Positions 45,686 to 55,101 of a stretch of DNA of 64,000 nt are shown here, piece after piece; within the stretch, counting starts at the first letter, position 1, and the number at the start of each line of letters is the position of its first letter. The notes beneath the pieces are model-generated. The model had not been told where the DNA came from. It made no database searches and saw nothing but the letters and a program-made list of their open reading frames with translations. This stretch comes from Aquimarina mytili (GTDB taxonomy: Bacteria > Bacteroidota > Bacteroidia > Flavobacteriales > Flavobacteriaceae): positions 143,897-207,896 of the forward strand of contig NZ_JAERQJ010000007.1 of the NCBI RefSeq assembly GCF_016735115.1, written 5' to 3'. The position numbers were made by a program, and so were the translations under genes.

Positions 45686-48600
45686 TTAATTTATGATTAG
45701 TGGTTTAGTGATTTTAGATTTGTTTGTATTAAGAATAGTAATCAAGTACATTCCTTTCTCTACATCATTTAGATTAACTCTTACTTCGAGATCTGATGGT
45801 TTTGAAGGTATATTTTTTATCAATCTACCGTTTAAATCACTAATTAATATTTTTGAAATGTTTTCACTTTTTACAACAAACACTCCTTCAGATGGGTTTG
45901 GAAATATTGATGTTGTAGAGTCAAAACTTTTACCTAATTGACGATTTGAAACTGATTGAGATTGTAATAATTGATTGTTAAGATTGCTACTACCATGTAA
46001 CCAGATTGGTTTTTCTATCTCATTTTTCCAGTTATTAGCCATCGTAGAGTTGACATGAACCCCAGCACGGCCCCAATATCCATTAGCCCTGTTTCCTTGT
46101 CCAAATAATGCAGTGTCGTCTTCCCAATTGGCGTTGATATAATGTACTTGTCGTATGATATCACTATTGTTGTATATATATTCAAAGAAAGGGGCAAACC
46201 ACTCTCCCCAAAGCCCGTTGGCAGATTTGTTTACGCAACCTTGAGCGGCTGTACCATCCCATACATTTGAAATATTACAATCTCCTAAGTTGATCAAATC
46301 ATACCCTTGCGGGGTAGATTCAGCAACATAAACGGGTTTGTTTTTACTTCTTGCAAACGTCAGCACCTCATTAGCTTTTTCCCTTTGAGTAGGGATTCCC
46401 GGTACTACCGATGTGGTTTCATCTGGAGTTACAAACCATGATAACCCCATCCAATCTACATAATCATCACCTGGGTACCAGCTTTCAATATTTCCAAAGT
46501 TGCCTTCCCCAAATTGAATATCAAGAACATCATCAATAGGAGAGGAACTAGATTGCCAAACATATGCTACATTGGTAACACCTTCTGCCCGCATTATATC
46601 AACTACACGTTTATAAGCAGCAATATAATTGGACCTGTTTTCATACCCAACATTCCAATTTCCATCAAATTCATATCCTATTCTTAAATATATTGCCCGA
46701 TCACCATATCGTTTACAAAATGAAGCTAATCTTTTAATTTGATTATCCCATTGTCCTTGTCCAACCTGGACCAGGCATCCTTGACACCAATAGTTGATGC
46801 CCGTTGCAGTGGCTTCACCTTCTGTCATACTTAATCCGATAGATAAACTCGAATTTGGATAGGCTAGGATAGAACTCCTTGCATTTAGGGGGCCTGCACC
46901 CCAATCTACATCTATAGTAGAACCATCACCATTTGTAGCTACTCCTCCACTTACAGTTTCTCCAAGAGCACCATATTGAGGAAATTGAGAATCTAATAGA
47001 CTATAAAATGAAATATAGGTAGTCGTTCCTCCCATAACGGGAAATCCTCTATCTTGAACTCCACCATCATTATAATCTTTTATGGTTTTAAGATCTTGCC
47101 CAATGGTAAGTAAAATTTTATCATTTGGAGGAAGTAATTTTGCACTTAACGTACTTGTGTTACAGGGTTGACAACTTCCTCCACAATCCACTCCCGTTTC
47201 ATCACCGTTTTGGATACCGTCATTACAGGTGGGAGTTGTTCCGTTCTCAAAAATCCTAACATTTCGAAAATAACTAGTATTACCTGATCCGTTATCAAAA
47301 TCATTTACCAATACGAGGTACATATCATTTCCTGTATAAAAATCACCTACCGGAATACTAAAAGAAGTGTAGCCACTTGGTGTATAATCAAAATTGCGAT
47401 TCCCCCAATTTTGAGTTCCGTATATCTGAAAAATCTGGGAAGAAGTTAATGATTCGTCGCTATCAAATCCTATTCCATGTATTTCACCTTGCGAATTGCT
47501 TTGGAATTCAAATTCTAATACAGTATTCGCAGTGATATTATATTTAGTATTGGTTCTTCTCCAGGTATTATCTGTAAGAATAGCTGTAGTTCCGTTATCC
47601 TGAAGGGCGATATTAGCGGCATTATCCTGGTTAGAAAAAGAAGAAGTACCGGTTTGGTTAAAATTGATACAATCGGTACATCCGCCTCCAGTATCACAAT
47701 CGTTAGGACATGATCCTCCGCAATCTATTCCTGTTTCATCTCCATTTTGAATACCATCATTACATGTAGGTTCACTAGGGTCATTACAAGTTTCATTGCA
47801 ACCTGCCGATTGCGCCTGAGCTTCATCTACCCAACATCTTCCGCAGGCAAAAAAAGTAAATCCACCAGGGCAGTTTCCAGAGCAATCAGACCCTCCGTCT
47901 CCGTTACCAGAATTAATAGATATTTGTCCAAGACTTTGCGGACACTCATTATTACCCCACCTGGTGTATAGTTCATATGTTCCTGGGGATATATTGGATA
48001 TCGTGGTAGATCCACTATTATCTTGTACGTTATAAGGATATGTTGCTCCCCCATCTATACTAAACTCTATATTTGTTCTTCCTGGGGTATCAGAAAAGTT
48101 AAACGTAATACTACCATCATTTGCTCCCTGAGTGGTCTCATCGGTTTTATTTACTGTAGCACTTGGTATATCATCCCCGGTACAGGGTTCATTACCACCT
48201 CCATTATTTTCGCTTATAAAATTGAGGTAATCTACATTTAGGGCGCTATCCCCTGTATTATTAATCACTTGAAACGAATCTCCAGCGGTGACGACAACAT
48301 CGAAAGTCGTCTTTATGTAAGATCCTACCCAGGCACCGTTAGATATAAAATTAAGGTCTCCTTTATCCTGACCATTAACTACTACTGAGATTTTTCCTGA
48401 GTTTTGTGAGGCATATATAAATTCTACTTTATTTGCTTTTGGAGTATTATTAATAGTAAAACCATTGCCGAGACCATCGAGATAGGCCACCCCTTGACTA
48501 TTACTTGCAGCACCATCATTATAATATTGAGCTTGTCCTGAAAGAGCACCAGTTTCAGCTTCTATTTTGACAATTGTATTTCCTCCTCCAGGGGTACATG

Positions 48601-49867
48601 GAGCACAACTACCTCCACAATCTATACCAGTTTCGTTTCCATTTTGGATACCATCATTGCATGTAGGTTGAGTTTGGCAAGGTGGGCAAGTGCCACCACA
48701 ATCTACGCCGGTTTCATTTCCATTTTGAATGCCGTCATTACATGATGGAGTTGGTCCACCGGTTATGCCTAGATCGCTTAATAAATTTGGTCCACCGTGC
48801 AAGAAATTACCATTATTGATATACGAATTCCAGTTATTTGCAATGGTATTGTTGGTTTCTATCCTGGTATCACCCCAAAAACCATTATTGGCATCGGGCC
48901 ATTTCCATTGTGGCTGCGATTGCCAGTCGGCATTAATATATGCTATTGCTCGTATAACATCTCTATTGTCATCTACAAAAGGAATTAATTGATCTCTGAA
49001 AAATTGATTCCAAATACCTTGTCCTCCTAATTGTAGAGGTGACCCCGGGTTATCAAAAGGATGAAAAGTTCCTTGATCAAATTCATGATATTGTGCCGAT
49101 ACTTCGGCCATCATGATAGGTTTATTTTTGGTTCTTGCAAAGTTTAAGATATAATCGAGATTATTACCATTAAAATTTTCATCAAAAAAGAAAAACGAAA
49201 GCCCGACATAATCTACGTATTGATCTCCGGGATAATAATTATCTATTCCATTAGGAGGAGTTTCTCCCCAGGTTGCAGATTGCCAGACATAGGCCACGTT
49301 AGTGACTTGTTTTTGATTCAGATAGTTTACGATATATCGATACGCGGCTTGATATTTGTTTGGATTATAATTATTCCAGGGACCATCAAATTCATATCCA
49401 ATTCTTAAATAAATAGGTCTTGGAGCATTTCTATTTGCAAACGCTGCGAATTTATCTAGTTCATCATTATGCTGACCATTAACAATTTCGGTTAATCCGT
49501 TAGGATGATCTTCTCCTTGGCCATCTGCTTCTTCTACCATCCAAAGACCAATGGCCAATGCAGAACTAGGGTATCGATCTAATGCGGCTTGACAACCAAT
49601 GTCTCCAGCACCATAGTTAGTAATAGTATTTAAACCACCCATGGAATATACATCAGTATACATGGTTACCCCGGCTGGAGTGGGAAATCGTCCACTATTT
49701 ACATAACCAGCAACAGATCCCAGATCCTGACCAAGTATCAGCATGGTTTTACCATTAATTGGAGCAAACTTGCCTGGTATAGTATTTTGTGATAATAGGG
49801 TGAAGTATCCTATTAGAAATGCACAGCAGAATAGAAATGTATCTTTTCTCTTATTAGTAATTAACAT
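45686..49867 (-). CDS. Large secreted enzyme with two GH26 (beta-1,3-xylanase-like) domains and T9SS tail
   Basis: About 1,393 residues from the ATG at 49867, which best fits the signal peptide; an ATG at 49900 adds 11. Order: GH26-1 (about 35-370; Glu159 in YLRIGYEFDG, Glu255 in MMAEVS); two DCGG Cys-rich units; a CBM6/35-like module (434-553); a SprB-like beta domain (562-652); one CG.CW.D..QAQ Cys unit (662-691); a third DCGG unit; a beta-sandwich starting INFNQTG (734-875); a fourth DCGG unit; GH26-2 (905-1300; Glu1066 in YLRIGYEFDG, Glu1183 in VYVAESTP); and a T9SS sorting domain with IFPNPSEG. Both catalytic pairs are intact. It should be secreted and attached outside the cell. Confidence 0.86.
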   Translation of the reverse strand: MLITNKRKDTFLFCCAFLIGYFTLLSQNTIPGKFAPINGKTMLILGQDLGSVAGYVNSGRFPTPAGVTMYTDVYSMGGLNTITNYGAGDIGCQAALDRYPSSALAIGLWMVEEADGQGEDHPNGLTEIVNGQHNDELDKFAAFANRNAPRPIYLRIGYEFDGPWNNYNPNKYQAAYRYIVNYLNQKQVTNVAYVWQSATWGETPPNGIDNYYPGDQYVDYVGLSFFFFDENFNGNNLDYILNFARTKNKPIMMAEVSAQYHEFDQGTFHPFDNPGSPLQLGGQGIWNQFFRDQLIPFVDDNRDVIRAIAYINADWQSQPQWKWPDANNGFWGDTRIETNNTIANNWNSYINNGNFLHGGPNLLSDLGITGGPTPSCNDGIQNGNETGVDCGGTCPPCQTQPTCNDGIQNGNETGIDCGGSCAPCTPGGGNTIVKIEAETGALSGQAQYYNDGAASNSQGVAYLDGLGNGFTINNTPKANKVEFIYASQNSGKISVVVNGQDKGDLNFISNGAWVGSYIKTTFDVVVTAGDSFQVINNTGDSALNVDYLNFISENNGGGNEPCTGDDIPSATVNKTDETTQGANDGSITFNFSDTPGRTNIEFSIDGGATYPYNVQDNSGSTTISNISPGTYELYTRWGNNECPQSLGQISINSGNGDGGSDCSGNCPGGFTFFACGRCWVDEAQAQSAGCNETCNDPSEPTCNDGIQNGDETGIDCGGSCPNDCDTGGGCTDCINFNQTGTSSFSNQDNAANIALQDNGTTAILTDNTWRRTNTKYNITANTVLEFEFQSNSQGEIHGIGFDSDESLTSSQIFQIYGTQNWGNRNFDYTPSGYTSFSIPVGDFYTGNDMYLVLVNDFDNGSGNTSYFRNVRIFENGTTPTCNDGIQNGDETGVDCGGSCQPCNTSTLSAKLLPPNDKILLTIGQDLKTIKDYNDGGVQDRGFPVMGGTTTYISFYSLLDSQFPQYGALGETVSGGVATNGDGSTIDVDWGAGPLNARSSILAYPNSSLSIGLSMTEGEATATGINYWCQGCLVQVGQGQWDNQIKRLASFCKRYGDRAIYLRIGYEFDGNWNVGYENRSNYIAAYKRVVDIMRAEGVTNVAYVWQSSSSPIDDVLDIQFGEGNFGNIESWYPGDDYVDWMGLSWFVTPDETTSVVPGIPTQREKANEVLTFARSKNKPVYVAESTPQGYDLINLGDCNISNVWDGTAAQGCVNKSANGLWGEWFAPFFEYIYNNSDIIRQVHYINANWEDDTALFGQGNRANGYWGRAGVHVNSTMANNWKNEIEKPIWLHGSSNLNNQLLQSQSVSNRQLGKSFDSTTSIFPNPSEGVFVVKSENISKILISDLNGRLIKNIPSKPSDLEVRVNLNDVEKGMYLITILNTNKSKITKPLIIN

Positions 49868-49926
49868 GATTAGTGAGTTTAGGTTAGCAATTGCATACAT
49901 AATTGCTAAATATTTTAGTAATTAAT

Positions 49927-49960
49927 CAAAATTACAAGGCATTTAATAAAGATATTACAA
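49927..49960 (-). promoter_or_regulatory. Candidate promoter of the large GH26 gene
   Basis: On the minus strand TTG (49958-49960) precedes TAATTTTG (49927-49934) by 23 bases, a Bacteroidetes-like promoter with a slightly long spacer, 60 bases before the preferred ATG. Confidence 0.35.
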
Positions 49961-50054
49961 TGCGTGTACGCCGAAAATACGAGTAGACTACAGTTTTACT
50001 ACGCAAATGGCATTCTAGGGATGCGATACGGATATATTTAATAAAATAAACTCT

Positions 50055-52994
50055 TTAAAATCGAATGATGTAGTCCGTAAGGTTTACAGAAGTATCGAGG
50101 TTCATTTTTTTTCTAACTCTGAAACGTAATGATTCAACCCCACGATATGATATTCCCATTAAAGGGGCAATTTCTTTACTGGATAGATTTAATTTTAGAT
50201 AAGCGCATAGTCTTATTTCTCGATGGCTCAGTTCTGGATACTTTTCTTTTAATCGTTCTAGCGAATTGTCATGAATTTGGTTAAAATGAGTTTCAAAATG
50301 TTTCCAGTTGCTATCGCCATTTATTTGATCTTCTAATAACTTTATAGTTTGTCTAAGTTGTTTTCTAATTTTTCCTTCAGATTCGTTATAAATCTCATCT
50401 AAAGATTTTTTTAGTTGTAATAACTGATTATCAATTTGCACAGTTTGCATTGCAGATGATGCAAGTTCTTTATTTCTGGATTCAAGATTTTCTTTAAGAA
50501 ATTTATTGTCTTTCTTTATTTTTTCATTTTTGGCTTTTAATCGTTTCTCTTCAAACTTTATTTTCTGAATTTCAATTTCCCTTTTATGTGCAATTTTTAA
50601 TTTTTCTACACTTTTTTTACGTTGTTCATTTTTTATCCAGATAAAGGTATAAAAGGAAAGAAGTAATAAGGCACCATAAACAATAAACATCGGTATTGAT
50701 TTATACCATGGAGGATTGATTTTGAATTTGAAAGAAGCTTCATTTCCAATTTTTTGATACACATTTTTTGCTCTTACCTTAAAAGTATAATCTCCAGCAG
50801 GTAGAAAATTATATTCTTTTTGTGTTTTGGCACTCCAGTCTGACCAGTTTTCATCAAGACCTTCGAGATAGGTTTGATATATAATCAGATCAGGATGTTC
50901 ATAAAATGGAGCAACAAAAGAAAAACTTAATTTGTTTAACCCAAAAGGTATAGATTTGCTAATAGAGTCTTTTCTAATACCAGTAACATAATTATCAACA
51001 TTACCATAAATTATTGAATCTTTAACAGAAACATTTCTCAATAATGTATTGAAATCTTTATTGTAGTCTAGATTAACATCTTGACGATAGATGATTAATC
51101 CATTTTTAGAAGTGAAACCTAAATCATTATTGTCGAAAACGACAAATTCTTCAAAAGCAGGGATGAGTTGTGTTTTTAATCGTTGAAACGGAACACGTTC
51201 TAATGTATGATTTCCATTAGAAGAAAAATTTATAATTCCGATATCATCTTCTCTATCATATCCCTGTATAAAAAGCACTTTGTTTTCTGATATATTAGTT
51301 AGGTTTCGCACCAGGTTATGGTTGGTTAATATGCTGGTATATTTACTATTTACGAGCATGGAGTCTGTCTTTTTATCATAATGATAAACTCCGAGTTGAG
51401 TACCGAATAACTGCTCATCATTTGTGTTTAGCAGACTAATAAATAAATTTCCTGGAAACCCTTTTTTTTGGTCATATAAAGCCAGATCTACCACTTCGTC
51501 ATAATCAGAATTAAAATTTAGGTGGTAAACACCTTTATACCCATGTGATACCCAAATAGAATTTGGTGTATCAAAAACTACTTCTCTGGAAGTTTCATCA
51601 AAACCTTTGATTTTATGTTTTAGATTCCATGATCCATTAACCTTTTGATATACATATAAACCTTTATATGTTCCTTGAAGTATTAGATCTTTTTTACCGG
51701 GGATTTTTGTAAAATTCCACCCTCCATTAATGTCGCTTATGGGGATTGCTTCATTATTTTGAAGAATGAAAGATCCGTCATGCCCTCCTATAAATAATTG
51801 TTGATCGATTACTGATAAGGTCCAGATTTGTCCATTAACTCCTGATATTTTCTTAAATACATCATTATAATTAGTCTGTGGCCATTGGCTGTAATACAAA
51901 CCATCAGATGTAGCTATATACAAGGTGTCTTTATATTTTTGCACATTGTATGTGGTGCCATAAATTCCATCATCTTCTGATAACGTATAAAAAGGTGATT
52001 TTAATTCTACATAGCTAATACTTCCTTCGAGCGTTATCCATAAGTTTTTAGATGCATCAAGATATAAATCTAATACTGTATTACTTAGAAGTTTATTATC
52101 TCTATTTAGATTTTGTAAAACGTTTCCATTTTTATCCAGAAACAAGACTCCTCTATCTGTGGTGCCAATACAATATATATTTTCTTCCAGTAGTATTCCA
52201 GAAGTGATATTGATGGTTGAAAAATCAAAATGTTCCGGGTTCCCCCAAAGTTTCATTTCATTGTTTTCTAATAGATGTATTCCATTTTTAGAGGTAAAAA
52301 TCAGTAAAGAGTTTCTGTCATATGGCAATACTTTTTCAATTGTATATTTGGAAAGTAGTGAAGCAGGATATACTGGTTTAATACGGTTATCGGTAAGCGA
52401 ATATATAGTGTTTGAATCATCTACAAAATGAAGTTTATTATTAATTTTTGTAGCATGCTTAATTGCATTAGAGGTATTAATGCATTCAATGCTATTTTCA
52501 GAAATGTTATACTTAATAAATTGTTCGTTGGTGCAGAAATATATAGTGTTCTCAATTTCAAAAATTGCCCACACTTGCGAGAAGTTACTACAGTCTTCAG
52601 GTAGTAAGTCATTTAAGGATATATAATATATCTGATCGAAGGTGTTTTTGGCAGTATACCCTATCTCATTATTACTACCCATATATACTCTGCCGCCATA
52701 AGATAGTAACGAATTTATATGTGAACGATTCTTTGGTTGTAATAGAATGTTCCACGAATTACCTGTAAATTCGAGTAAACCATATTCATTTGCAAAATAC
52801 ATTAACCCTTTCGAGTCTTGTGTGATCCCAAAAGTTTTTGGCGCAGCTTTGCCAATATCATTATTAGAGTAGTTGATAACCTCTGAGACCTTTTTCCATT
52901 TTCCTTGCGCCTGAGCCGAAAAAATAGATAAAAAAAGCAGAAGTAAAAATACTCTTGTATTTTCTGTCTTTATGCTAATTGGTAATAGTTGCAT
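50055..52994 (-). CDS. Membrane-spanning sensor regulator: beta-propeller, Y_Y_Y, LuxR-type HTH
   Basis: A 979-residue one-component regulator. A signal peptide (to about residue 30) is followed by a periplasmic propeller of two-component-regulator repeats (about 35-680), a Y_Y_Y domain (about 680-755, ending in DYTFKVRAKN), one membrane helix (about 766-785), a charged coiled coil (about 795-880) and a C-terminal LuxR/GerE helix-turn-helix (about 920-979; LSSKEIAPLMGIS, GVESLRFRVRKK). It has the sensor of hybrid two-component PUL regulators but no kinase or receiver. It probably senses an oligosaccharide in the periplasm and controls the adjacent GH26 gene. Confidence 0.88.
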   Translation of the reverse strand: MQLLPISIKTENTRVFLLLLFLSIFSAQAQGKWKKVSEVINYSNNDIGKAAPKTFGITQDSKGLMYFANEYGLLEFTGNSWNILLQPKNRSHINSLLSYGGRVYMGSNNEIGYTAKNTFDQIYYISLNDLLPEDCSNFSQVWAIFEIENTIYFCTNEQFIKYNISENSIECINTSNAIKHATKINNKLHFVDDSNTIYSLTDNRIKPVYPASLLSKYTIEKVLPYDRNSLLIFTSKNGIHLLENNEMKLWGNPEHFDFSTINITSGILLEENIYCIGTTDRGVLFLDKNGNVLQNLNRDNKLLSNTVLDLYLDASKNLWITLEGSISYVELKSPFYTLSEDDGIYGTTYNVQKYKDTLYIATSDGLYYSQWPQTNYNDVFKKISGVNGQIWTLSVIDQQLFIGGHDGSFILQNNEAIPISDINGGWNFTKIPGKKDLILQGTYKGLYVYQKVNGSWNLKHKIKGFDETSREVVFDTPNSIWVSHGYKGVYHLNFNSDYDEVVDLALYDQKKGFPGNLFISLLNTNDEQLFGTQLGVYHYDKKTDSMLVNSKYTSILTNHNLVRNLTNISENKVLFIQGYDREDDIGIINFSSNGNHTLERVPFQRLKTQLIPAFEEFVVFDNNDLGFTSKNGLIIYRQDVNLDYNKDFNTLLRNVSVKDSIIYGNVDNYVTGIRKDSISKSIPFGLNKLSFSFVAPFYEHPDLIIYQTYLEGLDENWSDWSAKTQKEYNFLPAGDYTFKVRAKNVYQKIGNEASFKFKINPPWYKSIPMFIVYGALLLLSFYTFIWIKNEQRKKSVEKLKIAHKREIEIQKIKFEEKRLKAKNEKIKKDNKFLKENLESRNKELASSAMQTVQIDNQLLQLKKSLDEIYNESEGKIRKQLRQTIKLLEDQINGDSNWKHFETHFNQIHDNSLERLKEKYPELSHREIRLCAYLKLNLSSKEIAPLMGISYRGVESLRFRVRKKMNLDTSVNLTDYIIRF

Positions 52995-53379
52995 ATGGGG
53001 TTTTTAACAGCTTGTACTTTTGTTAAAAGTATGTCAAATTAACAAATTATAAATAAAGTGTAAAGAAAAGCTTATTGCTAAGTTGGGTATATAGATGTGC
53101 TGATTGCTAGTAATTGTGTTTGTTTTCAAAAATATCAGGCTCTTCCAGAGTGTTTACAGTGAGGCGAAAACGTTTGAGTGATTTATTACAAAAAACACCT
53201 CTTACAGAAGAGTAATACCAATACGTTGGTTGTTTTTTAACTGAAAATAAACGAATTACAAGTTTTTTGTTTTTAAGGAATCTCATTTTTATTGGATAAG
53301 ATAATAGTCTAATTCACAGTTGATTTTTGTAAATTTAAGTGCTATCGTATTACACTGCTAACTTAAAACCGCACACATC
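52995..53379. other. Divergent control region with a LacI-like palindrome
   Basis: About 385 bases between the divergent regulator and acyl-CoA synthetase genes. It carries one palindrome (53165-53178), several T-rich tracts, and no exact promoter pair or gene that I can support. Confidence 0.45.
53165..53178. promoter_or_regulatory. Putative LacI-type operator upstream of the sensor regulator
   Basis: CGAAAACGTTTGAG shares the ACGTTTG core and CG centre with the 14-mers at 20529 and 43977. It lies 171 bases upstream of the regulator ATG, suggesting LacI control of the second regulator. Confidence 0.35.
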
Positions 53380-55026
53380 ATGAAAGGACAAATAATGTCT
53401 TACCAACTTACGACTAATGCCATATTAGAATATGGCAATAGTGTTTTTCCGCATCAATCTATAATAAGTCATTTACCTAATAAAAAAAGGCATGAGTATA
53501 GCTTTTCAGATCTTTATAAACGAAGTAAAAAATTATCAAATGCATTAGTCAATACTTTTGGAGTAAAACCCGGGGATATGATCGGTACTTTTGCCTGGAA
53601 TCATTATCAACATGTTGAGTTATATTATGGGATACCAGGAGCTGGAGCTGTTTGTCATACTATTAATATTAGGTTGTCAGAGCAACAAATAGAATTTATT
53701 ATCAATAATTCTGAGGATAAAATCATTTTTGTAGATGCCTCTCTGGTTAAGACCATTGAGAAAATGGCACCTTTATTGGTGACTGTAGAACATTTTGTAA
53801 TTATTAATGCACCTGCCAATTTTGAGACCACACTTCCGAATACTATATCTTATGAAGATATACTGGATGAAGTATCCGATGATTTTCAATGGGTAGAAAG
53901 TGAAGAAAATGATGCTTGCGGTATGTGCTATACGAGTGGTACTACGGGGCAACCTAAAGGAGCTTTATATTCTCACCGATCTACATATTTACATGCATTA
54001 AGTGTGATGTCTCCTAATGCAGGGTGTTATAGTGTAAATGATACGATACTCTTGATTGTGCCCCAATTTCATGTTATGGCATGGGGTTTTCCGTACATGT
54101 GCTTACTAGCAGGAGCGGCAATGGTGTTACCATCTTCAAACCTTCAACCTGACGCTATTATACATATGTTAGAGCGAGAAAAGATAAATAAAGCCAACGG
54201 GGTACCGACAATATGGTTAGGGGTATACGAGGCCTTAAAAAAGAATCCTCCGAAAGAAGAATTAACTCTAGAGGAGTATCTGGTAGGCGGATCTGCATTA
54301 CCACAGAGTTTGATAGAAGGTTTTGAGAATGATTTTGGTATAAAAGGAGTACATGCCTGGGGTATGACCGAAACATCACCTTTGGGGAGTGTATCAAGAC
54401 TTCAGCCTAAACATAAAAGCTTACCTGCCAAGGAACAACTAAAAATACGTGCAAAACAAGGGATTGAAATTCCAGGAATACAACTTAGGGTTATGCAAGA
54501 AGATGGAAACATTGCTCCCAGAGATGGAACCGCAGTAGGAGAACTCGAGGTCAAAGGTGCTTGGGTTATTGATGCATATTATAAAACTACCAGCAGAGAA
54601 AAATTTACGGATGACGGATGGTTTAAAACAGGAGACGTAAGTACGATTGATGCAGACGGCTATATGGAAATCACTGATCGCACAAAAGATCTTATAAAAA
54701 GTGGAGGAGAGTGGATCTCTAGTGTGGCTATAGAAAAAGCAATTATGGGCCATAGTAATATCACCGAAGCTGCTGTAATTGCTATACCAGATAAAAAATG
54801 GGTTGAGCGTCCGCTTGCAGGAGTAGTTTTACGTAATAAGGATCAAAAAGTAACCCCCGAAGAGTTAATTGCGTTTTTAGAAAAAGATTTTGCAAAATAT
54901 CAAATTCCGGAGTACTATGTTTTTTTAGATGAAATCCCAAAGACCAGCGTGGGTAAATTTGATAAGAAAGAAATGAGACGTCTATATGCAGCCGGACAAT
55001 TAAAGGCAGTACTGGTAAAAAACTAA
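53380..55026 (+). CDS. Long-chain fatty-acyl-CoA synthetase family enzyme
   Basis: A 548-residue AMP-forming ligase activating a carboxylic acid, most likely a fatty acid, to its CoA thioester. The ANL motifs are intact: CYTSGTTGQPKGALYSH (about residues 185-201), WGMTETSPLGS, GWFKTGDVS, KSGGEWISS, and the C-terminal Lys motif PKTSVGKFDKKE. A second ATG 18 bases on would also fit (MSYQLTT). It is divergent from the PUL regulator and has no visible link to glycan use. No membrane segment is present. Confidence 0.93.
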   Translation: MKGQIMSYQLTTNAILEYGNSVFPHQSIISHLPNKKRHEYSFSDLYKRSKKLSNALVNTFGVKPGDMIGTFAWNHYQHVELYYGIPGAGAVCHTINIRLSEQQIEFIINNSEDKIIFVDASLVKTIEKMAPLLVTVEHFVIINAPANFETTLPNTISYEDILDEVSDDFQWVESEENDACGMCYTSGTTGQPKGALYSHRSTYLHALSVMSPNAGCYSVNDTILLIVPQFHVMAWGFPYMCLLAGAAMVLPSSNLQPDAIIHMLEREKINKANGVPTIWLGVYEALKKNPPKEELTLEEYLVGGSALPQSLIEGFENDFGIKGVHAWGMTETSPLGSVSRLQPKHKSLPAKEQLKIRAKQGIEIPGIQLRVMQEDGNIAPRDGTAVGELEVKGAWVIDAYYKTTSREKFTDDGWFKTGDVSTIDADGYMEITDRTKDLIKSGGEWISSVAIEKAIMGHSNITEAAVIAIPDKKWVERPLAGVVLRNKDQKVTPEELIAFLEKDFAKYQIPEYYVFLDEIPKTSVGKFDKKEMRRLYAAGQLKAVLVKN

Positions 55027-55067
55027 ATACGTTTTGACGTGTATGGATGATACATATCTTATTAGCT

Positions 55068-55075
55068 TATATTTG
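55068..55075 (+). promoter_or_regulatory. -7 box upstream of the ApbE-like gene
   Basis: TATATTTG fits TAnnTTTG and lies 26 bases before the ATG at 55102; no -33 TTG at usual spacing. Confidence 0.35.
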
Positions 55076-55101
55076 TTGACAAGAAAAGCTTATACTGTAG
55101 T

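Noticed and set aside
47160..48745. Recurring near-identical DNA segments inside the large GH26 gene that resemble dispersed repeats
   Set aside because: Each corresponds to a copy of the DGIQNG..DCGG linker in frame, so the repetition is protein-level modularity, not an insertion element.
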